DNA of 64,000 bases from Rubrivivax sp. (GTDB lineage Bacteria; Pseudomonadota; Gammaproteobacteria; Burkholderiales; Burkholderiaceae_C). Below are positions 1-9,808 of this stretch, piece by piece. Each line of letters starts with the position of its first letter. Position 1 is the first letter of the stretch. The DNA is taken from NCBI GenBank assembly GCA_027485165.1, contig JAIXRN010000075.1, positions 1 to 64,000 on the forward strand. Direction: 5' to 3'. The position numbers and the translations under genes are program-made. The notes under the pieces were generated by a model. It ran no database searches. It worked only from the letters and a program-made list of their open reading frames with translations, and was not told the origin of the DNA.

Positions 1-381
<381 letters not shown>

Positions 382-615
382 ACCGCGATTCACAATGGCA
401 AATACGAGTTCGCTTATGCCCAAGAATCGTAGGCAGCATAAAAAACCTTGAGCGAAATACTCTAGGAACCAACGCTTGGCACCGTAGTTCCGGGTGGAAG
501 CGGGTCTACTGGTACACCACTTCTTTGCAAAGTAGTTGCCCTTCGATCAAATACAAGTAATTGTGACAATCCGCAGGCTACCTGCCCGAAACTACGCTCA
601 CTATGAGGACTGAAG

Positions 616-1320
616 ATGAATTTTGGAAAAAAACTTATTGCAGGCGCAAGCGAACGAAAAACCCGTCTGCATGACGAACTCGGAAATCGAATAGATCTCT
701 CCCGACTTTTGCGCAACGGTCCACGAGCTCTTATTACTGGCCTATTGCGGATGGGGCTGGATCTTCGACCGGCAACACCCTGGATTTCATACGACGCCAA
801 AAACAATTTAGCAAAGCGGTTAAATAAAGAAAATGCAAAGGCTCTAGAATTTGGATCGGGAATGTCCACTGTTTGGCTAGCCAGTCAATGCGCGCACGTG
901 GTTTCAGTTGAGGACTATCAGCCCTGGTTTGAAAAGGTAACAAAAGAACTCACGCAACGACGGATAGCAAACGTCACCTATGTATACGCTGAAAAAGAAT
1001 CCGAATACTGTACACATGGCGCCCTTCAACGCAACGCACCCTATGATTTTATATTGATTGACGGAAGCTACCGTGCGACGTGCGCTGCCTTTGCCGTGCA
1101 AGGCGTTTCACCAAACGGCGTGATATATCTTGACAATTCCGATAAGGGACCTGGCGGTCTACCTGGCGACGTACCGCTAGCGCGGGACATTTTGCGTAAG
1201 TTTGCAGATTTTGATGACCGAAAAGTTGTCTACTATACTGACTTTGCCCCAACGCAGCTTTTCGCGCAGCAAGGTATGCTAATACTAGAAGCAGGCTCTC
1301 GATCCTCACAGAAAAGCTGA
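616..1320 (+). CDS. SAM-dependent methyltransferase-like protein of the polysaccharide cluster
   Basis: 234-aa protein. Residues about 75-85 carry a glycine-rich EFGSGMSTVWLA motif, followed by an acidic strand end (VSVEDY, about 96-101) and DFILIDGSY (about 138-146). This pattern matches class I Rossmann-fold methyltransferases of the Methyltransf_24 kind found in surface-sugar loci. The substrate cannot be read from the sequence; a sugar or lipid carrier is a reasonable guess from the neighbours. The ATG is preceded by a GAGGACTGAAG Shine-Dalgarno region. Base composition is clearly AT-richer than the genes after 13 kb. It stands apart from the next gene by 331 bp, so it may have its own promoter. 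Confidence 0.7.
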   Translation: MNFGKKLIAGASERKTRLHDELGNRIDLSRLLRNGPRALITGLLRMGLDLRPATPWISYDAKNNLAKRLNKENAKALEFGSGMSTVWLASQCAHVVSVEDYQPWFEKVTKELTQRRIANVTYVYAEKESEYCTHGALQRNAPYDFILIDGSYRATCAAFAVQGVSPNGVIYLDNSDKGPGGLPGDVPLARDILRKFADFDDRKVVYYTDFAPTQLFAQQGMLILEAGSRSSQKS

Positions 1321-1651
1321 ATTGCCGCTCAGCCCGCCCAGCTGCGTAAAATCAACTTATACGCGTACAGTCAAATCCATTTAGTCGCCTGGTGAGCCGC
1401 GAGCTCCAGGACCCACTGCATTTGGAGGATTCTGCCTCCCGCAGCACCCGACGGATCAGTAAACATTACGCGTGCCACTGATTCAGTTGCAATGCGGGAA
1501 CTAGAGTCTGCTCGACAACGCACTTTTTCGGCCAAGTACTCACACGGAATTCTGTTGCTCGACTTACCAAGATATGACCCACGGCGCAGTTGATGTGACC
1601 AAATAATCCCCTACAAGGCCCAAATCTGACGTACAGACGACGAGGAATCAA
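1321..1651. other. Non-coding gap between methyltransferase and acyltransferase genes
   Basis: 331 bp with no supported gene on either strand. The only open stretch is an antisense ORF with no recognisable motif. The last bases (CGAGGAATCAA) form a plausible ribosome binding site for the TTG start at 1652. A promoter for the wzx/wzy cassette could lie here, but I see no convincing -35/-10 pair. Confidence 0.4.
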
Positions 1652-2731
1652 TTGGCTTCTGGATTCATACGGCTGTCACTCGCTCTAATTGTTTTTGCGC
1701 ATCACCTCTCCTCTATTGGGATTGGCAAGCTTTGTGTGTTTGTATTCTTTGCATTGAGTGGCTTTTGGGTAGCTCGGATGTGGGATCAAAAATATAACAA
1801 ACGGATGCATACAACAAGAACCTTCCTTGTTGGGCGCTATCTGCGTATTTGGCCACTGTTTTTTATCATAAACATCGGTGCCACTGCGCTTGAATACAGT
1901 ACCGGGCGAAGAACTGCAGCGCCATGTAATGAACTCACGGCAATAGAGTGCACTAGAGAGATATTCTCAAATTTGTTTTTACTCGGGTATACATACCAAA
2001 CTCACCACAGTTTACCGCCAGCATGGTCCTTAGACATTGAGCTACAATTCTATTTAATTTTTCCTCTGCTAGCGCTAATGCAGCAAAAACTGGGAATTAA
2101 GCTCTTGGGAATTGCGACAGTTCTCCTGGCCGTTGCTAGCACACTAAGCCCTGTTATCCTGCTGACCACATATTTGCCGTTCTTTGTCTTGGGCATGGCT
2201 TGGGCAGCGCACACTCGACCGATTTACGGGAAAACGTCTGTGCTGATGGGCATCTGCGCGCTTGGGTTGGTCATCGCTGGATTCGCATCAGATTTTGGAC
2301 GGCAAATATTCATAACAGGAGCAACACCGGGACGCCTTGCGGAGTACAACGAAGCAGCCAATTATCTAGTAGCACTCCTGATTGTTCCAATCGTACTAAA
2401 TCGAGCTGTACTGGATGCCGATACGTTCGGAAGGCAAAGGAGTATCTCCAACACGCTTTCAGATTTGGCGTTTACGATCTACCTGACGCATTGGTTAGCC
2501 GTAATACTCATCAGCGAAGTCTGGGGATCGTTGCCTGCGCGAGAACGACTGCCATACGTCGCAATGGTTGGAATCGCAACTCTTGCATTGTCACTTTTTG
2601 TACAACGACATTTCATTGCGCCGCTAGAACGCTATCGAAAGCAGATTATCTCCGGTCCAAACGATGGCGTGCACCGCTCGGATACTACGGCGGACCTTAG
2701 CGGCGGACGCGACTGCAGGAATGATCCGTGA
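1652..2731 (+). CDS. Acyltransferase 3 family membrane protein (sugar O-acyltransferase)
   Basis: 359-aa polytopic protein of normal length for acyltransferase 3. It has the family hallmarks: an early membrane segment with HH (AHHLSS, about 17-22), the FVFFALSGFW motif (about 30-39), and a following Arg/Tyr-rich loop (RTFLVGRYLRIWPLFF). About ten hydrophobic segments follow. Members O-acetylate or otherwise acylate polysaccharide units at the inner membrane. The start is TTG at 1652, behind a GAGGA site. The 3' end overlaps the flippase gene by GTGA, so the two are probably translated together. Acyl group and acceptor sugar are unknown. Confidence 0.8.
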   Translation: MASGFIRLSLALIVFAHHLSSIGIGKLCVFVFFALSGFWVARMWDQKYNKRMHTTRTFLVGRYLRIWPLFFIINIGATALEYSTGRRTAAPCNELTAIECTREIFSNLFLLGYTYQTHHSLPPAWSLDIELQFYLIFPLLALMQQKLGIKLLGIATVLLAVASTLSPVILLTTYLPFFVLGMAWAAHTRPIYGKTSVLMGICALGLVIAGFASDFGRQIFITGATPGRLAEYNEAANYLVALLIVPIVLNRAVLDADTFGRQRSISNTLSDLAFTIYLTHWLAVILISEVWGSLPARERLPYVAMVGIATLALSLFVQRHFIAPLERYRKQIISGPNDGVHRSDTTADLSGGRDCRNDP

Positions 2732-4008
2732 CCCGCTATAGCTTTCGAAACTTTAAGGAAATCATCGGCGCAAATGCTGTTTCCCAGCTATCGAGCATAG
2801 CTCTTCTCTTGCTGACGGTCCCAATTTTTCTGCACTTTTGGAGCCTTGCTGAGTATGGAACTTGGCTGGCACTTACTGCCCTGCCAAATTATCTCGCTCT
2901 TGCGGACATAGGACTCTTCTGGTATTCCTCGAATTTGATGTTGAGGCAAAAATCCAATGGGTTGTACGCCAAAGCGCAAGAGACATTCAGTGCGACGTTG
3001 GCTTTTCTGGCCCTGCTTGGCATACTCTGCGTGATCATTTCAGCGGCCATCTGGACCTGGCATGCTTCCGTGTACGCTGATACTATTGCAGCGCTAATAC
3101 TTTACACCTACTTAGTATTATCGCTCAATGCTCCGGTTTCTTCGCTTCGTGCTGATGGGTTTGTAGCCAGCAGCGTGAACTTGCAAACAGCAGGAAAGAT
3201 ATTAGATTTTCTTGTTACTACAGCTTCTCTGTTGCACGACGCGACTTTCTCGGAGTTGGCCGTATGGTTATTTACTGTGCGGCTTGGGTTCACTGTGCTC
3301 GTCATCATTTACACCAAGAACGTCTGCCCAAGTTGGGCTTGGACGCTAAGCTTTACAGAAGCCAGGCAAATACAGCAGTTGCTCCGCAAGTCGGTTCCGA
3401 GTCAAGGCGTACCCCTATCGCAAATGATGACTTCCCAGGGCGCGATCGCAGTAATTGCACTTTTGCACAAACCAGAGTATGCGGCTATTTATAGCGTGAC
3501 GCGTCAAGCGTCACGACTCGCCCTACAATTCTCTTCAATCCTATCTAATTCAGTTTCTCACGAGTTTGCAAAGTATGATCCGAGCAGGTCTAGAGCTGAC
3601 GTTATTTCGCTATTTCAAGCTGTTGATTATCGTGTGGCCGCAATTGCGCTAGCATTGAGTTCTGTATTTATTGTTTCAGCATCCACAATCATTCCATTCT
3701 GGTCAAACGGCAAAATCGCTCCGGATTTTATTACCCTGTTGTTGGTAACTTTAACTTCGTTGATGACCGCGCTGTACACCACATCCCAAATATGGCTGCT
3801 ATCTCAGAACAAATTCTGGGGTTTATCTCTTGCGTCCGTTCTTAGCAGTACGTGCGGATTACTCGGAATGGCAGCAATGTTTTTAAGCGATGTTGGGCCC
3901 GTTTCGGTTGTATCTATGCTACTGGGAGAAATAGTATTGCTGTACGCGGTACGTAGGATGGCTCGAGCTCATTTTGATGCGCAACTAGCCGACGACATAA
4001 AGTTGTAA
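2728..4008 (+). CDS. wzx: Wzx-like polysaccharide repeat-unit flippase
   Basis: 426 aa with about 12 predicted membrane helices over the whole length. The N-terminal pattern (long hydrophobic helix, then EYGTWLALTALPNYLALADIG) is characteristic of the PST/MOP flippases that move undecaprenyl-linked repeat units across the inner membrane. GTG start, overlapping the acyltransferase stop by 4 bp; the following GT2 begins directly after its stop. Together with the Wzy-like gene at 6149 it points to Wzx/Wzy-dependent synthesis. Wzx proteins have low sequence identity to each other, so the call rests on topology and context as well as sequence. Confidence 0.75.
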   Translation: MTRYSFRNFKEIIGANAVSQLSSIALLLLTVPIFLHFWSLAEYGTWLALTALPNYLALADIGLFWYSSNLMLRQKSNGLYAKAQETFSATLAFLALLGILCVIISAAIWTWHASVYADTIAALILYTYLVLSLNAPVSSLRADGFVASSVNLQTAGKILDFLVTTASLLHDATFSELAVWLFTVRLGFTVLVIIYTKNVCPSWAWTLSFTEARQIQQLLRKSVPSQGVPLSQMMTSQGAIAVIALLHKPEYAAIYSVTRQASRLALQFSSILSNSVSHEFAKYDPSRSRADVISLFQAVDYRVAAIALALSSVFIVSASTIIPFWSNGKIAPDFITLLLVTLTSLMTALYTTSQIWLLSQNKFWGLSLASVLSSTCGLLGMAAMFLSDVGPVSVVSMLLGEIVLLYAVRRMARAHFDAQLADDIKL

Positions 4009-4872
4009 ATGATGAACATCCAGTCAGCACTGAAGATAGCCGTTCTCATGACGTGCCATAACCGGAAGGAAACCACCAGACGATGCCTCGCGAATTTAGT
4101 TGGTCAAACTGGTGCGGAAAAGCTCGAAATCTTTCTTGTCGACGACGGATCAACTGACGGCACAGCAGCAATGGTTTCTGCTTGTTTTCCCACCGTAAAC
4201 GTAATCAGCGGAACTGGGTCCCTATACTGGAACGGGGGGATGCGGCGTGCATGGCATGCAGCAATAGAAAGCAAAATACAGTTCACTGGTTATCTCTGGC
4301 TAAATGATGATGTGACGCTCTTCAAGACGGCGATCCAAGATTTGGTGGCTGGTATCGAAGCGGTACGAGGAACGTACGATAAACCCCCATTGTTGGTTGG
4401 GGCAACCATCGACTCCGAATCAACTGCGGTGACTTACGGTGGGCACGTAATCGAAAACTCCAATAGGCCGTTCCGACTTAGACTTGCAGCAACAAATGGT
4501 ACGTTGCAACGCGTGGACAACTGCAGCGGCAATTTTGTTTATGTACCCTCTAGCGCCTATGAAAGCCTAGGAAGTTTACGCGCCGATTTCATCCATATCT
4601 TTGGTGATCTCGATTATGGACGTCGTGCAGCTGATGCGCAGATTCCGATTCTTCTACTTCCACGTGTCGTAGGCTGCTGTGATAGCAACAGCTTGGCTGA
4701 TACATCGCTCGACCGAAGCCGAGGTAAGCTGAAGCGATTACTTATACGATTTCGGGAGGAGAGCAAGATTCATTCTATTGATTGGAGAACCTTTGTCTGG
4801 CTGCATGAGAAAAAGCTTTTGCGGAGAATAGGGTACATAGTATCGCCATATCTTAAGATTCTTTCTGATTAG
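4009..4872 (+). CDS. Family 2 glycosyltransferase
   Basis: 287 aa. GT-A fold features: an N-terminal ALKIAVLMTCHNR strand, the nucleotide-binding VDDGSTDGT motif (about 45-53), GSLYWNGGMRRAWH (about 69-82) and a WLNDDVTLF segment (about 97-105) at the place of the DxD metal site. These identify a GT2 enzyme similar to rhamnosyl-transfer-type enzymes of O-antigen clusters. It should act on the cytoplasmic face to extend the lipid-linked repeat unit. ATG immediately follows the wzx stop, with a second in-frame ATG one codon later. Donor and acceptor are not predictable here. Confidence 0.8.
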   Translation: MMNIQSALKIAVLMTCHNRKETTRRCLANLVGQTGAEKLEIFLVDDGSTDGTAAMVSACFPTVNVISGTGSLYWNGGMRRAWHAAIESKIQFTGYLWLNDDVTLFKTAIQDLVAGIEAVRGTYDKPPLLVGATIDSESTAVTYGGHVIENSNRPFRLRLAATNGTLQRVDNCSGNFVYVPSSAYESLGSLRADFIHIFGDLDYGRRAADAQIPILLLPRVVGCCDSNSLADTSLDRSRGKLKRLLIRFREESKIHSIDWRTFVWLHEKKLLRRIGYIVSPYLKILSD

Positions 4873-4895
4873 CATAAACGATATGGGTATTTAAT

Positions 4896-6152
4896 TTGGT
4901 TACTACGAACGCCTCCCTTAGCGTCATTCAACTTGGCGCACGCATGCATTACGCTGTTGCGAGAATATTCTCGGATGCAGGTGTTCTTCATAAGCTCTAC
5001 ACAGACTGCTATGCCGGCAAAGTTCCAATGTCGCTGCTGCGAAGCGTTCCGTCGACTTTACTTCCGGCAGCGTTTAGGCGGCTTGCTCAGCGGATAGAGC
5101 CAGCTATTCCGAATCGCTTAGTACAAGCACACAACGCGCTCGGGCTGCTGTATGCGAACGAAAGGCTACGAGCGCACAATGAAGAAGCAGCGATGGGTGT
5201 GCATCTAAAGTATGGTGCAGCACTAAATCGTGCATCTATTCGGTCCGGAGCTTTGGACGCAAATATCGTTTGGGGATATAACTCTGCGTCACTTGAGATT
5301 TTCCGCGCGGCGAAAAGAAGCGGGCAACATACAATTCTCGAACAGACCATTGCTCCTCGGGAGCTAGAGCAGGCGATTCTCCAAGAAGCGGGCAAACGAT
5401 ATCCACACTGGAGCATTGATGACCCGGATGTGCGCGGCCGCAACTGGACCGCTTTTGTAAATACAGAGCGTGAGGAGTGGTCGCTTGCAAACCTTATTCT
5501 TTGCGGCTCAAGCTTTGTGAAACAGTCAATCATCAGTTGCGGCGGGCCAGAACACAAGTGCGTCGTGGTTCCATATGGCGTCAAACTTGCCAGTGCGTCA
5601 ACGCAAATCTGCGCAGTTCGCGATAGGAAAACAAAGCTTAAAGTGCTTTTTGTTGGCGCCGTAAATTTGCGCAAAGGAGCACCAATTGTGCACGAGATTA
5701 GTGCGCGAACTTCCGCGATAGCAGATTGGCGAGTAGTTGGCCCAATTCAGGTACCTGCGAATGCCCTCGGATGGATCAAGCGCAACGCAGAAGTTTATGG
5801 CCCAGTTACAAAAAGTGAAGTCCGAACGCAATTGGAATGGGCCGATGTTCTTGTCCTGCCGTCACTATGCGAGGGCTCCGCAACCGTTACCTACGAAGCA
5901 CTCGCAATGGGTGTTCCAGTAGTTTGTTCACAAAGCGCGGGCAGCATTGTCGAACATCGTAGCTGTGGCTTTGTTGTAACGGATCCGCTTGATGTATCCG
6001 CTTACGTTAACGCACTCTCCGAGCTGCACGATGATCGAGATTTACTTGCCGAATACTCAGAGAAGGCGTTAGCGAGAGCTTCATATGGCTCATTGGAAGC
6101 GTACGCATGCCGGCTGCTCGCAACAGTTGGACTCAAAAGGGCGAGTGTATGA
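4896..6152 (+). CDS. Family 4 glycosyltransferase
   Basis: 418 aa, GT-B fold. The C-terminal half carries the GT1/GT4 donor domain: LKVLFVGAVNLRKGAP (about 249-264) and VLPSLCEGSATVTYEALAMG (about 323-342), with the E-x7-E motif that binds the nucleotide sugar. The start is TTG at 4896, 23 bp after the GT2 gene. The stop overlaps the ATG of the polymerase gene (ATGA). Base composition matches the neighbouring AT-rich genes, so it belongs to the same transferred cassette. Confidence 0.8.
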   Translation: MVTTNASLSVIQLGARMHYAVARIFSDAGVLHKLYTDCYAGKVPMSLLRSVPSTLLPAAFRRLAQRIEPAIPNRLVQAHNALGLLYANERLRAHNEEAAMGVHLKYGAALNRASIRSGALDANIVWGYNSASLEIFRAAKRSGQHTILEQTIAPRELEQAILQEAGKRYPHWSIDDPDVRGRNWTAFVNTEREEWSLANLILCGSSFVKQSIISCGGPEHKCVVVPYGVKLASASTQICAVRDRKTKLKVLFVGAVNLRKGAPIVHEISARTSAIADWRVVGPIQVPANALGWIKRNAEVYGPVTKSEVRTQLEWADVLVLPSLCEGSATVTYEALAMGVPVVCSQSAGSIVEHRSCGFVVTDPLDVSAYVNALSELHDDRDLLAEYSEKALARASYGSLEAYACRLLATVGLKRASV

Positions 6153-7477
6153 ATGTAGAACTGGGGATAACCGTTTCGGTTATTACTCTCTCCGCATCCC
6201 TGTGTGTCTTCATGCTGTGCCGCAAGCAGGAGTCCTTGATTAGTCCGATCTTTCTCTACTTGTTGTTTTATGCGTTTGTTTTTGTAGTTAGGCCTTTACT
6301 CCTGGATGGTTCTGGTAGCGCGCCAGTATATACTTACATGAGATATCAGCCAACCGATGCAGACGTTGCGCAAACATATGTAGTAAGCAGCTTCGCCACT
6401 ATCACATTCCTCGCGGGCGCTTTGTACGCAAAGCTACGAGCTGTAAGACATTTCGGAAAGCCGCCGCCAAACTGGGCCATGATTGAAATTGACCCGCGGA
6501 GTCTAACTGTCGTATGGGCAACGCTGGGAACTGTTGCTTTGTATTCGGCGCTCTTCGTGGGTGGCGATGTCTTTTCCGGAACTAGCAACATTCAAATGGA
6601 GCGCGTTGGAAACGTCACTATAAACGTTAACACAAGCGGCTATATTCTAGATGCACAATTTATGCTGGTCGGCCTGTGCATTCTTTTGGTTTCAGTTACC
6701 AATTTTAGCAAATATGCCGTCGCAGTGCTGCTGGCTTTCTTTTTATACAGGGTTCTAATCGGCTGGGGACGTTGGACTATTATCCTTACCGCATTTGCGG
6801 TGTACGCGCTCTACTTGATTGCGCGAGGTCGACGCTGGCCGGGGGCGCCTGCATTGGCGACTGGCATTGTTATCCTTGCCCTCTTTAGCGTTATTGGCCA
6901 AGATCGGGAGTTTTTTCGGTCAATGTTCTTTACTGGGTCTGGCAATTCGTCGGGTGGCAGCTACCAGTATCTTGGCTTTGCTGAAACAGCGAAGGAAGCG
7001 TTATCAGGCTTAGATTTCGCCAACTTCGAATACCTTACATATATATTGCGAACTGTGCCAGATCTTACGGAAACCTTCACGTTCGGTCTGCAGCATCTAC
7101 AGATTTTTACCGAGCCTATACCAAGGACTCTTTGGCCTGGGAAACCTGCAGGCGCACCCATTACCTTTTTTGACCTCAATGACTACGGTAACTTCTTCGG
7201 CCTGACAAACTCCTTAATCGGCGACGGATGGATGTCTGGCGGATATGCTGGAGTCGCAATCACTTTTTTGCTAACTGGCTTCTGGCTAGAATACTGGCAC
7301 CAATTTTTCTTGAGACACAAGAACAGACAAGTTGTAGTTTTACTTTATGTTTCGACTGCAGCGTTATTGTTCCAGCTCTTCCGGGACGGTAGTATTGTGG
7401 CTATTGCAAAGTTTTGGAGCTTTTCCTGCCTACCCATAGTTGCCGCATTGCTCTTAGCGAAACGCCGACAGAGCTGA
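6149..7477 (+). CDS. wzy: Wzy-like O-antigen/exopolysaccharide polymerase
   Basis: 442 aa, almost entirely hydrophobic: about ten helices, with a long hydrophilic loop around residues 265-360 as usual for Wzy polymerases. The short C-terminal tail is basic. The frame is open from 6107, but the ATG at 6149 overlaps the GT4 stop and has an AAAGGG site upstream, so I take that start. The enzyme would link repeat units on the periplasmic side. Primary sequence is poorly conserved in the family; topology and position beside wzx are the main support. Confidence 0.7.
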   Translation: MNVELGITVSVITLSASLCVFMLCRKQESLISPIFLYLLFYAFVFVVRPLLLDGSGSAPVYTYMRYQPTDADVAQTYVVSSFATITFLAGALYAKLRAVRHFGKPPPNWAMIEIDPRSLTVVWATLGTVALYSALFVGGDVFSGTSNIQMERVGNVTINVNTSGYILDAQFMLVGLCILLVSVTNFSKYAVAVLLAFFLYRVLIGWGRWTIILTAFAVYALYLIARGRRWPGAPALATGIVILALFSVIGQDREFFRSMFFTGSGNSSGGSYQYLGFAETAKEALSGLDFANFEYLTYILRTVPDLTETFTFGLQHLQIFTEPIPRTLWPGKPAGAPITFFDLNDYGNFFGLTNSLIGDGWMSGGYAGVAITFLLTGFWLEYWHQFFLRHKNRQVVVLLYVSTAALLFQLFRDGSIVAIAKFWSFSCLPIVAALLLAKRRQS

Positions 7478-7515
7478 CGGAGTTTTGCAACTGGCGACTC
7501 GGCTGATAACAATTC

Positions 7516-8769
7516 ATGGAGTCCTCTGGCAGCATGCGCGTGTTATTTTTAGGGTTGCATTTCCCGCGACCGAATAACCCTACAATTGGTACGTGGGCCT
7601 TACATCAGTTGTTGGCGCTTCGCGCGCGCGGAATTGAATGCACAGTAATTTCTCCGGTAGCAGCGGTACCGAAGTGGGTTACCAAGTTACTAGGGCGCGG
7701 CACATCGGCGTGCACACCAAGCCATCATCGCTGGAAGAGTTCTGATGCGGCTGTCACTGCGCTCTATCCCCGATGGCCAGTCTATCCGGTCGGCCCGCTG
7801 AAAAGGGTCATCCAGTTTATTCCTGGCCCTTTTTTGTGGATCGGCTGGCTATATCTTCGGAAGTTTTTGCTTGCGCAACTTAGGCTGAATGCACCTGAAA
7901 TAATATTTGCGCACCATGGAGAATTTTGCGGATACTTGGCAAAAAAGCTTTCGCAGCGTGCTGGAATCCCGTACGTCATAACTGAGCATAGTTTCGGAGA
8001 AATCGAAAGCTGCAAGACAAAGCCCCTAAGGCGGCGACATTATGAATACGCTTTAGCGGGCGTCTCGCAATGGCTTGCAGTCGCTAGTGAGATGCAAGGC
8101 ACAATGAGGGCAGTATTTCCTCAAATACCAAGTGCAGTCCTTCACAATGGCGCAGTCTGTAGTCCAAGTAACGAGCGAATTGAGTCGTTTGCGCAGCGAT
8201 TCGTGGGCAACGATGTAATATTTTGTGCTGCTTTCTTCTACAGGCGGAAGAATGTGCCGCTGTTGGTTGAGGCGTTTGACGCAGTGGCACATCGCTTCCC
8301 CAGTGCATTGCTCGCCATTGCTGGGTCAGGCGAGGATTTAGACAAAGTGCTCTGTGCTATCTCACATGCCAAGAGTAAGGAAAGAATTTTGTATCTTGGC
8401 CATCTAGCTCATGAGGACGTCCTGGCAATGATGCATTGCGCAATTGCCTTCGCTAACATAGGGGTGCGCGAACCGTTTGCCACTACCTTTTCAGAAAGCA
8501 TGTTGGCTGGCTGTCCGATTTTGTATTCGCGCGATGGTGGGATATGTGACGTGGTTGCCGATGGGGTGCATGGTCTAGCGGTCGATCCGGACAATCTAAA
8601 TTCCGCTTCAACAGCGATCGCAACGATGCTCGGGGATTTGCATTTGAGAGAACAACTCGGCCAGAACGCCAAAAAACTGGCTAGTGAGAATCTCACTTGG
8701 TCCAAGAATGCTTCCGAATTGGAGGCGATGTTTTCTAATATTTTGATACGCAATCGGTCCGCGGATTAG
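7516..8769 (+). CDS. Family 4 glycosyltransferase
   Basis: 417 aa. The N-terminus MRVLFLGLHFPRPNNPTIGTW (Met7 may be the true start) is a GT4 acceptor-domain opening. The C-terminal donor domain shows AIAGSGED (about 273-280), YLGHLAHEDVLAMM and REPFATTFSESMLAGCPI (about 318-335), with the conserved E-x7-E. It is the last gene of the AT-rich plus-strand cassette. The next 470 bp hold no intact gene and end at a transposase remnant, so the cassette appears to stop here. Confidence 0.78.
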   Translation: MESSGSMRVLFLGLHFPRPNNPTIGTWALHQLLALRARGIECTVISPVAAVPKWVTKLLGRGTSACTPSHHRWKSSDAAVTALYPRWPVYPVGPLKRVIQFIPGPFLWIGWLYLRKFLLAQLRLNAPEIIFAHHGEFCGYLAKKLSQRAGIPYVITEHSFGEIESCKTKPLRRRHYEYALAGVSQWLAVASEMQGTMRAVFPQIPSAVLHNGAVCSPSNERIESFAQRFVGNDVIFCAAFFYRRKNVPLLVEAFDAVAHRFPSALLAIAGSGEDLDKVLCAISHAKSKERILYLGHLAHEDVLAMMHCAIAFANIGVREPFATTFSESMLAGCPILYSRDGGICDVVADGVHGLAVDPDNLNSASTAIATMLGDLHLREQLGQNAKKLASENLTWSKNASELEAMFSNILIRNRSAD

Positions 8770-8913
8770 AGCTAGGCTAGATCTTTTTGGATTCTTTGGT
8801 ATTGCTCTGTCTTCAAAGCATTTCGACTTTCTATTTAATTCCACTGAGATGTACTGTGCAACATAATCAGTCAGCCAATAAAGGTTAACAGACGTATGGT
8901 GAGCCTGTTGGCG

Positions 8914-9125
8914 GTCAGACCGTCGCCGGCCAGCAATGCGGCAGCAGCGCGGCGATCTCGGAATTCCGCTCTGGGTCGGCAATCGCTCGAGCACATCCTT
9001 GATGTACGAGTTCGCGTAATGCTCGTCGAGCTTGGCCGACTGGACCATGCTGGTGATGGCCGCCGAACGTTGACCCCTAGCTAGTGTTCCCGCAAAGAGC
9101 CAGTTCTCGCGCCCGGTACCCCACT
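8914..9125 (-). pseudogene. IS66-family transposase (TnpC) C-terminal remnant
   Basis: On the minus strand the stretch reads RENWLFAGT, then SAAITSMVQSAKL, then SYIKDVLERLPTQ. This is the familiar end of IS66 TnpC (NWLFAGS, AAAIxSLIxSAKLNG, YLxxVLxRLPT). A frame change then leads to EIAALLPHCW and a stop at 8914-8916, matching the usual DELLPHRW ending. Nothing of the catalytic domain or of TnpA/TnpB remains. The fragment lies exactly between the plus- and minus-strand polysaccharide blocks. From 8770 to 8913 and 9126 to 9238 I see nothing else. Confidence 0.75.
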
Positions 9126-9238
9126 AGGGTCGGGATAACCCATGTTCGTTGACTGTGGTGCGCGCTATCTTCATCATGCGCACCATGCCTTGTGCGTACT
9201 ACGCGGTCACCATGACTTGGCTGGACGCTCACGGCAGG

Positions 9239-9808
9239 CTAGTGCCGAGGCCGGAGGAATCTACAAGGCGTCCCGGCGCAGAAGGCATTCGGCGGCATGT
9301 TGCCAAGAACCGTGCTTCGCGCCCCGATCACAGTGCCGTCTCCAATCGTTACGCCTGGCGCTACAAATACGTCGGCTGCAATCCATGCCGCTCGACCGAT
9401 CCTGACCTCAAGCGCTCGGATGGCAAACATATCATCCGCCATGTCGTGGTCAGCCGCGCACAAATAGGATTTTTGTGATACCACCGCGTGCTCACCAATA
9501 CTAATCCGTCCTAGACTGTACAAAACTGCGTCATCGCCAATCCATGCGTAGTCACCAATTTCCACGTGCCATGGGTAAGTCACGGTGACTGACGGCCGCA
9601 GCAAGACTCGCTGGCCCACCTTCGCACCGAACATACGAAGTAAGGCTGTACGAAACGGATATAAGAACTGTGGTGACCACCGGAACAACGTGGCCTGCAC
9701 GCACCACCATAGTTGCACTTTCCACGCTGGGGCTCCCCGAAATCCGATTGGTAGTCGGAACTTGGAAAGGTCATGAGCAAGTGGCGCTGGGCTCTCTGGT
9801 GGTCTCAT
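9239..9808 (-). CDS. WcaF-type acetyltransferase (left-handed beta-helix)
   Basis: 189 aa. The N-terminal part (SKFRLPIGFRGAPAWKVQLWW, then LYPFRTALLRMFGAKVG) and the hexapeptide-repeat body (EIGDYAWIGDDAVLY, ISIGEHAVVSQKSYLC, IGRAAWIAADVFVAPGVTIGDGTVIGA) match putative colanic-acid acetyltransferases. AADHDM supplies the usual active-site His region. It would transfer an acetyl group from acetyl-CoA to an exopolysaccharide sugar. Last gene of a minus-strand trio; its ATG overlaps the stop of the upstream GT4 (ATGA). Confidence 0.85.
   Translation of the reverse strand: MRPPESPAPLAHDLSKFRLPIGFRGAPAWKVQLWWCVQATLFRWSPQFLYPFRTALLRMFGAKVGQRVLLRPSVTVTYPWHVEIGDYAWIGDDAVLYSLGRISIGEHAVVSQKSYLCAADHDMADDMFAIRALEVRIGRAAWIAADVFVAPGVTIGDGTVIGARSTVLGNMPPNAFCAGTPCRFLRPRH

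Noticed and set aside
480..545. Possible GGSGS-type nucleotidyltransferase trace (VVPGGSGSTGTPL) after the gmd remnant
   Set aside because: Only a few residues resemble RmlA/ManC and no further homology follows.
8896..9084. Plus-strand ORF at the IS66 remnant
   Set aside because: It is the antisense of the TnpC tail.
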